Source of the DNA: Weissella muntiaci | GTDB lineage: Bacteria > Bacillota > Bacilli > Lactobacillales > Lactobacillaceae | NCBI RefSeq assembly: GCF_008107635.1 | Contig: NZ_SDGZ01000015.1 | Location: 186,001-250,000 of the forward strand | Reading direction: 5' to 3' | DNA: 64,000 nucleotides | Part shown: one piece after another, positions 43,754 through 51,871 of the stretch | Position numbering within the stretch: the first letter of the stretch is position 1 | Layout: the number at the start of each line of letters is the position of its first letter | Notes under the pieces: model-generated | What the model saw: only the letters and a program-made list of their open reading frames with translations | What the model was told of the DNA's origin: nothing | Databases searched by the model: none | Translations under genes and position numbers: made by a program

Positions 43754-44578
43754 TTAATACCACAAGGTTTCAATTGTTTTAAAAACACCCGCGTGCTCAT
43801 TGTCAGCCATCGCAACGTCAAACTGGCCGTCCAACAAACGCGGATCGCTGTTCGGCATCGCCCATGGGAAGCCCGCCACTTTTAACATCTCATAGTCATT
43901 TAAACCATCGCCGAAGGCCGCCAACTCTTCCTCCAGCGTGTAGCCATAATGTTGTGCTAAAATATCCAATCCAGTCGCCTTATTGACGCCCGCGCCAACG
44001 ATATCCACGGAGCCGTAACCAGACGTCGTAACATGCCCTGCAGTCCCAATTGTGGCTTGTGCTTGATCAATAAATCGAATTGTATCTTCTTCACGAAAAG
44101 CGATTGTGAATTTCAGGATCTCCTCAGGGATATCATCGACTTGATCAATTAGTTCCAAATCGACACCTGCCAATCGCAATTGCAGTGTATGCGCCCAGTT
44201 CATTCTCGCTTGGTCGTGTAGCATATAGAGCTTCTTACGACTGGCAAAGGCTGCGCCAAAACGGGGGCGAAATGGCATTTGTTGCACTACATCCATCGCA
44301 TGTTTTAATTCATCTTTTGACAAGGTACTTTCTCGCAAGATTTCCCCATCAGCTGTCCGCACCAAAGCGCCATTATCGAGCACTAAATCAATCTGACCGA
44401 TAAAGTCTTTAAAAATTCTATTAACATTTAATTCATCACGCCCTGTAGAGACAATGAAGTGTGCATTCTTTTCGTTCATCTTCGCTAGGATGCTCTTCAA
44501 GCGTTGATGATCGTACGTTTTACTCCCCGATAAAAATGTTCCATCTAAGTCAGTCGCAATCAGTCTTGGTCTAGTCAT
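43754..44578 (-). CDS. Cof-type HAD-IIB sugar phosphatase family protein
   Basis: 274 residues. Motif I LIATDLDGTFL, motif II FIVSTGRDE, cap domain, and motifs III/IV (NKATGLDIL, AFGDGLNDYEMLKVAG). Cof/YidA-like enzymes dephosphorylate sugar phosphates or flavin-related substrates. Reverse orientation to rlmH; the 800-bp gap between them is the DnaA-box cluster. Confidence 0.9.
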   Translation of the reverse strand: MTRPRLIATDLDGTFLSGSKTYDHQRLKSILAKMNEKNAHFIVSTGRDELNVNRIFKDFIGQIDLVLDNGALVRTADGEILRESTLSKDELKHAMDVVQQMPFRPRFGAAFASRKKLYMLHDQARMNWAHTLQLRLAGVDLELIDQVDDIPEEILKFTIAFREEDTIRFIDQAQATIGTAGHVTTSGYGSVDIVGAGVNKATGLDILAQHYGYTLEEELAAFGDGLNDYEMLKVAGFPWAMPNSDPRLLDGQFDVAMADNEHAGVFKTIETLWY

Positions 44579-45379
44579 CTCGTCACTTCCTTTCGATCTC
44601 TACCTAGATTTTACCTTTTATTAGCCCGAAAAGGGAGCGTCTTTCTCCTAAAAACAGGCAAATTAGGTTTCTATCAATAATTCTGTGCTTAATGTTTCTT
44701 TAAAAACTTCATTTTACAAGTTATCCACGGCCTCATGTGGACAAAGTAGGCTTTTATCCCCAACACCTGTGGATAACTTGTGGATAAAGTCCTCTTTTTT
44801 TCACCGTAGACCAGTATTAACGGGATAACTCACCCTGTTAATAACCTGTTAATAACCGTTTGCTTATTACAAACCCCGCCAAAACAGTTTCTCCACTAAC
44901 AATTAGGTTTAAACTTGTTCCAATCCTTCAAAAATCACTCGAATTGTTGACCTTGACGCGGATTATCCGTCTTTTATATCACATATATTGATTTAGAGAA
45001 GTGTTTAGCTAATTTAGCGCGAAATATACGAACGTTTATATCAATTAAGCACCTAATAATGTAGCTGATAGTTCTTGGCGCCATTTGTATCTTGTGGAAA
45101 ACTACAAAACCAAATTAATAAGTCTGTGGATAAATCTGTGGGTAATGTGGACAAATGGGAGCAAATCAACTTTTAAGACTTATCCACAGAATTTCGGGCG
45201 TTTGTGGACAAAATGACTTCATTCTCAATTTCATAATACAAAGCATTGTTGCACAGGCGTTTTGTCGGTTTCACGGTCGTTTAAGTACCTTGTGGATAAA
45301 TGTCGTTTAACAACTTATCCACAAATGGTAAACTTAGTTAAGTAAATATAAAGTCAGTTAATTTGGAGTAAGTTACCTT
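44579..45379. other. DnaA-box-rich intergenic region upstream of rlmH (oriC-like)
   Basis: No gene is visible in these 801 bp. Perfect DnaA boxes (TTATCCACA or complement) lie at 44768, 44779, 45125, 45180, 45291 and 45315. One-mismatch boxes lie at 44721, 44736, 45137, 45146 and 45203. Two of the perfect boxes are 11 bp apart in tandem, and an 11-bp tandem repeat CCTGTTAATAA occurs at 44834-44855. The stretch 44970-45065 is A+T-rich and could unwind. The density is that of a replication origin or a DnaA-titration/regulation locus. dnaA is not adjacent. Confidence 0.75.
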
Positions 45380-45859
45380 ATGAATATTAAAGTTATCGGT
45401 GTTGGTAAATTAAAGGAAAAATACCTGAAGGATGGTATCGCTGAGTATGCCAAGCGTATGTCGAAGTTTGGAAAATTCGATATCATTGAGGTTCCAGACG
45501 AAAAAGCACCCGAGCAATTGTCAGATGCTCAGATGCAACAAGTCATGCAAAAAGAAGGCGAACGGATTTTGGGCAAAATTAAAGACCGTGAATATGTCTT
45601 TGCCCTTGCCATTAAGGGGAAAGAACGATCTAGTGAAGAGCTTGCTGCTGAAATCAGCAAATTGGCCCTTCAGGGCGATTCTGACATCACTTTCATCATC
45701 GGTGGGTCTCTTGGCCTTCATCCGGATGTATTGGCTCGTGCGGACGCTCAGATCAGTTTTGGGCGCTTTACTTTGCCTCATCAGTTGATGCGCTTGGTGC
45801 TCAGCGAGCAGATCTATCGGGCTTTTATGATTAATGCACATAGTCCTTACCATAAGTAA
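45380..45859 (+). CDS. rlmH: 23S rRNA pseudouridine-1915 N3-methyltransferase
   Basis: 159 residues, the complete SPOUT methyltransferase known as orfX in staphylococci. [21 protein letters not shown] at the N-terminus, [18 protein letters not shown] in the SAM-binding knot, [18 protein letters not shown], and the terminal SPYHK are diagnostic. Methylates pseudouridine 1915 in helix 69. In staphylococci its 3' end is the attachment site of SCC elements; here the last 15 nt belong to a repeat found again at 58161 and the accessory island starts just after it. Confidence 0.96.
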   Translation: MNIKVIGVGKLKEKYLKDGIAEYAKRMSKFGKFDIIEVPDEKAPEQLSDAQMQQVMQKEGERILGKIKDREYVFALAIKGKERSSEELAAEISKLALQGDSDITFIIGGSLGLHPDVLARADAQISFGRFTLPHQLMRLVLSEQIYRAFMINAHSPYHK

Positions 45860-45940
45860 CTGCTCTTTTTACTCTGTTCATGTTACACATGGACGCCAAA
45901 TACAACGAAATTAATATTTAGGTCTCATATCAAAATATTG
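45845..45940. repeat. Left copy of the rlmH 3'-end repeat
   Basis: These 96 bp (last 15 nt of rlmH plus 81 nt downstream) align without gaps to 58161-58256, with 67 of 96 identical by my count (about 70%). The conserved cores include CTTA.CATA, TTTTTACTCT, TTAAT.TTTA and CTCATATCA. They bracket the T7SS-associated island. Confidence 0.7.
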
Positions 45941-45955
45941 GCATGAGGCTTTTTG
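45921..45955 (+). terminator. Terminator of rlmH
   Basis: CTCAT...ATGAG hairpin followed by GCTTTTT. Confidence 0.55.
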
Positions 45956-46226
45956 TTATCCACAGAATGTCGAGAAATCCACATATTTACGCACAGCCAA
46001 ACTTTACCCGTTTTTATCTATCCTTCCCGTTACAGTGTCCGGAAAAATCAAAAAAACGGGATGCCTCAACCCTTACTGGGCCTGACTTTATAGTGTAGTT
46101 CCCGTTTTCCCGTTTTTTATCCGATTAGATAGCAATATATTTATTTAGTCGGTATCTCCATTCTGATCTTTGCAGTGGCCATTTGCTTTACGATTTTCTC
46201 ATATAGTCCAGTGGCTTCAATTGTTT
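45956..46226. other. Intergenic tail of rlmH with a DnaA box and an inverted repeat
   Basis: A perfect DnaA box TTATCCACA lies at 45956-45964. At 46049-46118 AAAAAACGGG can pair with either of two CCCGTTTT copies, an apparent terminator. From 46134 to 46226 the minus strand has an open fragment ending KIRMEIPTK without a start; a decayed copy of this fragment appears at 52814-52860. Confidence 0.5.
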
Positions 46227-46382
46227 CTAGTTGTCATGGTAGCCCTGAGCTTCGTACTCCACTGGATAATTCTGTTCAGGCTGGTTTAAAGGTACCCGCT
46301 TCTTAGCATCGTATTCTTCTTGTGTGATTCCCCCAGTATCAAGCAATTCCTTGTATTCTTTCAATTCTTCCACTCATGACAT
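46227..46382 (-). pseudogene. SHOCT-domain ORF with in-frame TGA at codon 3
   Basis: An ATG (46382) with GGAGTAGG upstream is followed by TCA and then TGA; the frame continues GTG-GAA-GAA to give 48 residues starting VEELKEYKELLDTGGITQEE. The pattern ELKEYKELLDTGGIT.EEYDAKK is the SHOCT (short C-terminal) domain. Either the gene is broken by the TGA or it starts at GTG 46373. A more decayed copy lies at 58321-58390. SHOCT tails are often found on bacterial membrane or secreted proteins; role unknown. Confidence 0.65.
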
Positions 46383-46409
46383 ATTCCTACTCCAATCCAA
46401 AAATTATGG

Positions 46410-46676
46410 TTATTTAATATCCTTAATAACCGACCTAATCCACCTACGCGAGTAATCAAATCGCCCTGCTTCCTCGCTGACATCAATATTCGTATGTTTT
46501 GCTTTATCCTGTATTATCTTTTTAACCGCATCAGAAGTGTATAAATGAACAGGTAAGTTAATCTGTTGCCCGCTCATTCGCTTAAATATATTAAGTAGTG
46601 CAACTTCATCCTTATCGAGCGCATTAAAAATTTCCAAATACGTTGGATGAAGTGCTTCAATATTTATCTCAGTCAT
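46410..46676 (-). CDS. Small protein, possibly Mor-like HTH
   Basis: 88 residues, soluble, helical. The stretch GQQINLPVHLYTSDAVKKII followed later by EEAGRFDYSRRWIRSVIK loosely resembles Mor/C-type activators ('GQQ..P' then a helix-turn-helix with S.RW). This is a weak resemblance. The start is set at the second ATG (46676); the RBS is poor. Last intact gene of the LXG operon toward rlmH. Role unknown. Confidence 0.45.
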   Translation of the reverse strand: MTEINIEALHPTYLEIFNALDKDEVALLNIFKRMSGQQINLPVHLYTSDAVKKIIQDKAKHTNIDVSEEAGRFDYSRRWIRSVIKDIK

Positions 46677-46830
46677 TGAGTTAAATCCCATCCTTTTAAT
46701 TTGATTTAGCCCCTTTCACAGATTTTACACATTCATTGAAAGCTACTCTAGTCACCACATTAGTAGCCTTACTAGTACTTTTGTTACTGACTTTCTTAAT
46801 AATTTACGTAATTAAATCTAAGATAATTGT

Positions 46831-46914
46831 TCAATTATTATGACGAATCAATTTAATCACCTCAGTAGCAATCGTTATCACTACCTCTTTGCCAATCTTC
46901 ACAACCACATCCAT
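46831..46914 (-). CDS. Small amphipathic peptide ORF, 27 aa
   Basis: Starts MDVVVKIGKEVVITIATEVI and ends in a basic LIRHNN, with AAGGAG 7 nt before its ATG. It overlaps the 3' end of the next upstream gene by 16 nt. The sequence alternates valine/isoleucine with charged residues and would form an amphipathic helix. A second open stretch after its stop (IIKKVSNKSTSKATN...) may be the rest of a frameshifted gene. Role unknown. Confidence 0.4.
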   Translation of the reverse strand: MDVVVKIGKEVVITIATEVIKLIRHNN

Positions 46915-47240
46915 TCCCGTGCTCCTTGTTTTTTTTCTGCAATTACTGTGTTATCTTCAAGATATGCCAGACCAAGGCACATTCCATCACCAAGATCATC
47001 AAAACTAGCTACCATTACCCCAACACTCACCTCTTTATACTTAACAACCCCAGATGCATATGTAATCCCATACACCTTTTTATCACTAGATTTATCAAGG
47101 AATGATGGTACTTGTTCTATGCTCATCTCATCAATTGAAAAATTCATCGTCTCAATTAGGTAATACTCAGCTTTAACCCCACTAATATCCCAAAATCGCT
47201 CATATACAAAGCTTTTTAACTGTTCTTGCAAGTTATCCAT
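46899..47240 (-). CDS. Hypothetical protein, 113 aa, T7SS-island gene
   Basis: Soluble, acidic, no signal peptide. Segments KAEYYLIETMNFSID and GVMVASFDDLGDGMCLGLAYLEDN suggest a mixed alpha/beta fold. ATG at 47240 has GGAGGG about 11 nt upstream and starts 3 nt after the previous stop, so it is in the same operon as the gene at 47244-47609. Not recognised. Confidence 0.6.
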   Translation of the reverse strand: MDNLQEQLKSFVYERFWDISGVKAEYYLIETMNFSIDEMSIEQVPSFLDKSSDKKVYGITYASGVVKYKEVSVGVMVASFDDLGDGMCLGLAYLEDNTVIAEKKQGAREWMWL

Positions 47241-47243
47241 CAC

Positions 47244-47609
47244 CTATCCCTCCCATGGCTCTAATCGCAAATTTACTAGAACTTCTTGCAATGTTGCTTT
47301 ACTCAGCCCGTGTGATGCACCTTCAGCATCAACTGCCAACACTAGAAAGCTATTCCCAACTGCTGTTCTAACTTCAACTCCATACCAGATCAACCTCCAC
47401 ACACTAATTTGCGCACTAAAAAGCGCTTCGTCATCCATCCACAGATCAATTCCACGTTGACCTATTTTTGACTGACGAAGCGCTATTACATCTACATTAT
47501 TTGCATTTACGGCTTGTTGAATCTGTTTCAATCCACTGCTAGTACTCCAATCAACTTGCTCTATGCTAACCAGACCATTTTGATTAGCATTAATCTTTAC
47601 TGCATACAT
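47244..47609 (-). CDS. Hypothetical protein, 121 aa, T7SS-island gene
   Basis: Soluble; segments IDLWMDDEALFSAQ and VGNSFLVLAVDAEGASHGLSKATL give a weak resemblance to DUF3846-type proteins, not strong enough to name. GGAGGG lies 6 nt before ATG. It follows a terminator (47631-47663), so it may have its own promoter or be read through from the LXG operon. Confidence 0.6.
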   Translation of the reverse strand: MYAVKINANQNGLVSIEQVDWSTSSGLKQIQQAVNANNVDVIALRQSKIGQRGIDLWMDDEALFSAQISVWRLIWYGVEVRTAVGNSFLVLAVDAEGASHGLSKATLQEVLVNLRLEPWEG

Positions 47610-47630
47610 CTTTTACCCTCCAAATAAAAT

Positions 47631-47663
47631 AGAGCAGAACGACTAATATCGCTCTGCTCCTGA
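47631..47663 (-). terminator. Terminator after the DUF4176 gene
   Basis: AGAGCAGA/TCTGCTC hairpin followed on the minus strand by TCTATTTTAT. Confidence 0.6.
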
Positions 47664-47710
47664 TTTTGTATTTAAACTACTTCATTAAAATATATATTTA
47701 AAAATACTAG

Positions 47711-48076
47711 TTAAAAACCATAAGGATTACTTGTCTTCTCTACTTCAATCTCTCCATCTTCCTCAACTGACCCGGCATCCTCGACTATTTTGTCTAACTT
47801 TACTGACCCACGCCATTTTGAATATATATCTTGAAAACGATTCTCATCATCATCTATGTAGCCTTCAAACACAACCTTATCTACGTCCTCATCCTGAAAG
47901 AAGATTGTACTTTCTGGATTTACACCAGTAGGATATATAGCTCCCATATAGTCAGCTATCTTTTCTTCGCCGGTTATCTGATCATTGTAGATTGCACCAC
48001 GTCCTACGACAACCAGCTTTTGTAATCCTTCTTTTAGTAAAACAATACTACCCAATGGTAACAATTTCTCATTCAT
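47711..48076 (-). CDS. DUF4176 family protein (LXG-locus companion)
   Basis: 121 residues. LLPLGSIVLLKEGLQKLVVVGRG, YMGAIYPTGV and IFFQDEDVDKVVFEGYIDDDENRF are the DUF4176 pattern, a family that travels with LXG toxin genes in T7SSb loci. Start ATG 48076 overlaps the upstream membrane protein stop by 4 nt (ATGA), and AAAGGAG precedes it. Could be a chaperone or immunity factor; the family role is unsettled. Confidence 0.75.
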   Translation of the reverse strand: MNEKLLPLGSIVLLKEGLQKLVVVGRGAIYNDQITGEEKIADYMGAIYPTGVNPESTIFFQDEDVDKVVFEGYIDDDENRFQDIYSKWRGSVKLDKIVEDAGSVEEDGEIEVEKTSNPYGF

Positions 48077-48909
48077 CTTAAACTCTCCTTTTTTAAATGC
48101 TTTGGACCATACCATTCTCTAGGTGTTTTTCCTTCAGCAATACGATATTCTTCGCTATATTTATGCTTATAAAAATTCAATAATATATATGGAATCTCAA
48201 ATAATACCTCTAACATAATTGTCATCACGTTCAAAATAATAAACATTAATGGGATTATTATTATCCCACCAAACTTATCAATATTCTTTGATAAAAAAAT
48301 TTTCCATAATACAAGTAGAATAATAACCAAACCAATTATAAATAACGCATATTTTACGTTCTTATTAGTTATCTTTGAATTACCATCAGTTTCGAAAATT
48401 ATTATTTCCAAATTACCCAATTGTTTTTTGACCGAAACAATGGTTGTCACCAATAATAACGTAATGATAGTCAATACACCGAAAATTCCCCATTCTTTTT
48501 GGAAAAACATTAATGAAATCAAGTTGAATTCCAACATTACAAATAAAACTAGTAAATTAACATTCATATGTCTCCAAAATAAATTATTGTATCTACGCCT
48601 CAAGAAACGTGAAAGCAACCAAAATAAAATAAAGATAACAATCTCTCCAATGGCAACCCAGTTTGGTAATAAATTTATCTCTGGAAGCGAGATTAAACTC
48701 TTCTTGTTATTGCCTGTAACTAAATAATGTGCAAATGCAGGTAATAAATAAATACCGTACAGTGTACCTAACCCTAAAAGCACAATTAGGACTGGTTTAT
48801 CTTCATGATTAGGTTGTTCAACATCATTTATCATCCATTTTAAAAATTGATCGCCCTCAATAACTCTACTTTGCTCAAAACTAGCACCAAAAAATTTCTT
48901 AATTTCCAC
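48073..48909 (-). CDS. Polytopic membrane protein, candidate immunity protein of the LXG toxin (family A, copy 1)
   Basis: 278 residues, about six or seven membrane helices after a cytosolic N-terminus (SFEQSRVIEGDQFLKWMIND). Start is GTG 48909, inside the last codons of the LXG gene (overlap 11 nt), so it is coupled to it. A close paralogue lies at 51872-52684 and a distant one at 52901-53671. For a membrane-acting toxin, a polytopic membrane partner encoded next to it is the expected immunity protein, as known for TspA/TsaI. Inference; no family name claimed. Confidence 0.65.
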   Translation of the reverse strand: MEIKKFFGASFEQSRVIEGDQFLKWMINDVEQPNHEDKPVLIVLLGLGTLYGIYLLPAFAHYLVTGNNKKSLISLPEINLLPNWVAIGEIVIFILFWLLSRFLRRRYNNLFWRHMNVNLLVLFVMLEFNLISLMFFQKEWGIFGVLTIITLLLVTTIVSVKKQLGNLEIIIFETDGNSKITNKNVKYALFIIGLVIILLVLWKIFLSKNIDKFGGIIIIPLMFIILNVMTIMLEVLFEIPYILLNFYKHKYSEEYRIAEGKTPREWYGPKHLKKESLR

Positions 48910-50476
48910 TGTTCAATACCCCAAATTGGATTTTTGGAATTTTTGGAATATCAACAAAAGTTGCAAGTTTATCCCTAAATTCTGCTCCAGCATTCCATGT
49001 TTTAATCGGGTCTTTTATGAAGGATTCAATCCCATTACCCATAGTACTCCAATCGTTCTTAAATTTATCATATGAGCTATTTGCCTCTTTAGAAAGGTCT
49101 GAATATAAGTCAGGTTTGGCTATCTGTACTACTGTATTCCCAGTTCCAACAACTACTCCAATAATCGCACCTGGAAGTGCTCCAATACCGGCCCCTGATG
49201 CACCTATAGTTGCACCTATGGTCATACCTTCAAGAGGTCCAATCCCTTTAACTGCACCTATGCTTCCGCCAATCACACCTTTACCAATACTTTTTGTTTT
49301 GATTCCATCCGTAATCCCTGAGTACAACCCATTTGCTGCTATGGACGCAAACGTTGTTACAGTTCCAGCTTTTCCGACAAACTCAACTACCCCAGGACCT
49401 TTACCTAATGATTGGAAAATCTTGGTATTCCCAAGCTTCTCAGTAACGCCTAGCATATCACCAAAAGTTTTGATAGGTGATGTAAACTTCCCAAAATAGT
49501 CCACACCTTTTTTAAGTGCCAATCCAGCCTCAGTATTTCCAGCCTTTTCCAATATAACCAAGCCATCAAGAAATTTACTTGGTAGTTTCGGAAATGGTAC
49601 CGCCAACTTTGCTACAACGGCCCACAAGACATCGCTTTTATACAGTACTTCAATAGCTTTACCAGGATTTGCTTGTAATATCTTTTTAAACAGCGAATAT
49701 TCATGACGTTGCTTTTTTGTCAAACCTATTCGTGATAGTACACCATCTTCAATATTCAAAGCACTTTGTAATCTCTGATATGCGGATTCTTGTAGACCTT
49801 TTTGCTTAGTAAACCATGACTTATCCTTCCCAATAGGAAAACTATAGGAACCATCATGACTATTCACAACCATTTCATTCAATGTAGTGACCGCTTGCAT
49901 CGCAATTTTCAGATTACTCAAGCTACTCCCAAAAAGACTTTGGGTTCCAGATGAGAATTGATGCAATTTCTTTATTTTTTCTTCGATCTTCTTAACTTCG
50001 TCTTGGTAGCTACGTGCGACATTCTCCATTTGCTTTGCATGACTTTTAAACATACCAGCACCCATTTCTAAGACTGGTACATGTTCGATTGATTTTGCAA
50101 ATCCTGCATACATATTAGACATTGAACGTGCTGATTCAGCTAAAGAACGTTTAATTTGTCGTTCTTGCATCAAACTATCTTCATCGAGCAATGCTTCACC
50201 ACTAACGATGTGTTCTTGCGACTCATACTTGTGCAAATCCTGCTCCACATCTTCTAATGCAGAAGACACTCTATTAATTGTTGGAATTATTAACTCGCTA
50301 AATAATCCCTTACCAGCAGTATATGCAGCTCCTGATAGAGTATGCCCATCTACCGCACTAATTAGCTGTTGACTACCCGACTTCAACTCCTGCACAACCT
50401 GCTTACCTTGCTGCAAGCTCTTCTTTAAATTGCTCTTCATACCAGAGGAGTCTGAACTTAAATATCTTAATCCCAT
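48899..50476 (-). CDS. LXG-domain T7SS toxin with glycine-zipper C-terminus
   Basis: 525 residues. The N-terminal LXG domain (about 1-210) is long-helical, with L47-S48-G49 in the HTLSGAAYTAGKG segment. A middle region follows, and the C-terminus (417-446) is a run of Gly-rich repeats (GATIGASGAGIGALPGAIIG), preceded by another at about 400 (GVIGGSIGAVKGIG). Gly zippers of this kind are known in the pore-forming LXG toxins TspA and TelE. RBS AAAAGG precedes the ATG. The upstream small genes are its likely targeting partners. Secretion would need T7SS machinery encoded elsewhere. Confidence 0.85.
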   Translation of the reverse strand: MGLRYLSSDSSGMKSNLKKSLQQGKQVVQELKSGSQQLISAVDGHTLSGAAYTAGKGLFSELIIPTINRVSSALEDVEQDLHKYESQEHIVSGEALLDEDSLMQERQIKRSLAESARSMSNMYAGFAKSIEHVPVLEMGAGMFKSHAKQMENVARSYQDEVKKIEEKIKKLHQFSSGTQSLFGSSLSNLKIAMQAVTTLNEMVVNSHDGSYSFPIGKDKSWFTKQKGLQESAYQRLQSALNIEDGVLSRIGLTKKQRHEYSLFKKILQANPGKAIEVLYKSDVLWAVVAKLAVPFPKLPSKFLDGLVILEKAGNTEAGLALKKGVDYFGKFTSPIKTFGDMLGVTEKLGNTKIFQSLGKGPGVVEFVGKAGTVTTFASIAANGLYSGITDGIKTKSIGKGVIGGSIGAVKGIGPLEGMTIGATIGASGAGIGALPGAIIGVVVGTGNTVVQIAKPDLYSDLSKEANSSYDKFKNDWSTMGNGIESFIKDPIKTWNAGAEFRDKLATFVDIPKIPKIQFGVLNSGN

Positions 50477-50832
50477 GGCAATGCCTTTTTCTCTCCTTCT
50501 AGTTCGTCAATCTCGTTTAAGGTTTTCTTCTTTGTTTGTTTAAAGAACTGGCTAATCTGTTCATTCTGATCTTGAACTAATTTAACAACTTCACTGACCT
50601 TTCTCGAGTCAGCTTCAATTTGCTTGTCCATAGTAATTCCCCAACGACGATCATTATCATGGACTTCACGCAAATTACCATAAGCAGTATTTAATGTTTC
50701 GTTAAAGCCATTAACTGACTGTTCAAATGACTTTTGATTTTTCTGAAAGTCCTCTATGTCAGCCTCTTTACGCTTAATTTTTGTTTGATACTCTGCACGT
50801 TCTTCCTGGCTCTTATCCTTTTTAACGACCAT
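50467..50832 (-). CDS. LXG-associated alpha-helical protein (DUF5082-like)
   Basis: 121 residues, almost entirely heptad-rich helix (RKEADIEDFQKNQKSFEQSV, then VVKLVQDQNEQISQFF), no signal. Size, position directly before an LXG gene and coiled-coil look match the second helical partner (Lap2/DUF5082-like) that binds the LXG domain for export. Overlaps LXG by 10 nt. Start ATG 50832 with AGGTGA 5 nt upstream; a GTG at 50841 is possible. Confidence 0.65.
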   Translation of the reverse strand: MVVKKDKSQEERAEYQTKIKRKEADIEDFQKNQKSFEQSVNGFNETLNTAYGNLREVHDNDRRWGITMDKQIEADSRKVSEVVKLVQDQNEQISQFFKQTKKKTLNEIDELEGEKKALPWD

Positions 50833-50837
50833 TAACA

Positions 50838-51101
50838 TCACCTACCAAACTTAGCAGCTTCGCTACTATCGCGGACTTCAATGATTTTAGCAATCTGTGG
50901 AAACTTATCGGCCTGCTTTTTGACACTACTGGTCAGTTGATTAATATCATTCATCAATTGATTACCAACTTTAGCTCCAGTTTGCATACCCTTTAGGTTA
51001 CTACCAGACAAACCAAAGCCACCTAATCGTGCTTCTGTGACATGCTGCAATCCACTAATTGAAGAACTAGCAGCACCAATATTTGATGCGATCTTTGCCA
51101 T
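50838..51101 (-). CDS. LXG-associated small protein (TIGR04197/DUF3130-like)
   Basis: 87 residues. SSSISGLQHVTEA..., a GxKVG stretch and a C-terminal FPQIAKIIEVRDSSEA are the pattern of TIGR04197/Lap1 proteins that precede LXG toxins. These carry a C-terminal export signal and form a complex with the LXG domain. First of the three genes after the internal terminator at 51119-51145. Confidence 0.7.
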   Translation of the reverse strand: MAKIASNIGAASSSISGLQHVTEARLGGFGLSGSNLKGMQTGAKVGNQLMNDINQLTSSVKKQADKFPQIAKIIEVRDSSEAAKFGR

Positions 51102-51118
51102 ACCTTAACTCCTACACA

Positions 51119-51145
51119 AAAAAAGAGACTCAAATAAGCCTCTAT
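51119..51145 (-). terminator. Weak internal terminator between WXG100 and partner gene
   Basis: AGAGGCT...AGTCTCT hairpin with one mismatch, followed by seven T residues on the minus strand. It would let the WXG100 gene be expressed more than the genes behind it. Confidence 0.55.
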
Positions 51146-51156
51146 GCCTTTACCTA

Positions 51157-51447
51157 TTAGAAACCAAAACTCTTAGCATCTTGTTGATCACGCTCTTGAA
51201 CAGTTTGAGCATATTGATTCAACTGTTGATTAATGTTTGATAGTAATTCTTCAAACTGATTAACTTGCTTTTCCAATTGTGCATACTGTTGTAGATATGA
51301 CTGGAAAGCCTGACCCTGCCATTCTGAGGCAATTTGATCATTCATTGACTTAACTTGTTGCTTAGCTGCTTCAATTTGATCACGGGCCTGCGTGTAGACC
51401 TTAGCTTGTTGCATCAACGTCTCTGGTGTTACAGAAATTTGTGACAT
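51157..51447 (-). CDS. WXG100 family (ESAT-6-like) protein
   Basis: 96 residues, helical hairpin with the turn motif W43-Q44-G45 (ASEWQGQAF). Gln-rich helices on both sides and a C-terminal DQQDAKSFGF. WXG100 proteins are secreted by type VII systems and act as partners for effectors. ATG 51447 has GAGGAG 6 nt upstream; an upstream ATG at 51474 is less good. Its promoter lies at 51516-51544. First gene of the LXG module. Confidence 0.92.
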   Translation of the reverse strand: MSQISVTPETLMQQAKVYTQARDQIEAAKQQVKSMNDQIASEWQGQAFQSYLQQYAQLEKQVNQFEELLSNINQQLNQYAQTVQERDQQDAKSFGF

Positions 51448-51871
51448 TCTTCTTCTCCTCTTAATTAAAACCATTCTCTGTCGATTGTTAAGATATTAAC
51501 TAACTTTCTTTAAGTATATTATCATGCAATTTTGTATTATTCAATATAATTAATACCATTTATACTTACTTATGCATCTAAATGTTATTTTTGAATCGCA
51601 CATACAAAAAAAGAAGCAGGGTAACTGTTAAGGAACTCCTTTTTTCTAATTTTAAAGTGTTACCCATATTCTCACCTCACTTTATCAGATGTTCATTAGT
51701 AACATCAACAGGGTTTGACATTCTTTTAAAACAAATATTGCCTTTGTTCAGCCCATATATTCTAGCACTCATAAACAAACTTCAAATATCAAAAGCATAA
51801 GTATAATCCACCACCTTGTAGCCATTACCTCTCAAAACTGAGATTGCTACATCACCAGATTAGTCTTCAAC
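51448..51871. other. Intergenic region upstream of the WXG100 gene
   Basis: Contains the WXG100 promoter at 51516-51544. The 51550-51871 part is A+T-rich and shows no gene I can support. The plus-strand ORF at 51582-51800 has no ribosome binding site and looks random. Confidence 0.5.
51516..51544 (-). promoter_or_regulatory. Promoter of the WXG100-LXG module
   Basis: On the minus strand TTGAAT (51544-51539) and TAATAT (51521-51516) with 17-bp spacing. A copy of the surrounding 32 bp (29 identical) occurs at 58064-58095 without an intact gene behind it. Confidence 0.75.

Noticed and set aside
46840-47163. Plus-strand ORF of 107 codons
   Set aside because: Shadow of the minus-strand gene at 46899-47240, which has an RBS and operon context.
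51582-51800. Plus-strand ORF of 72 codons in the WXG100 upstream region
   Set aside because: No ribosome binding site, no recognisable pattern, A+T-rich composition and surrounded by minus-strand genes.
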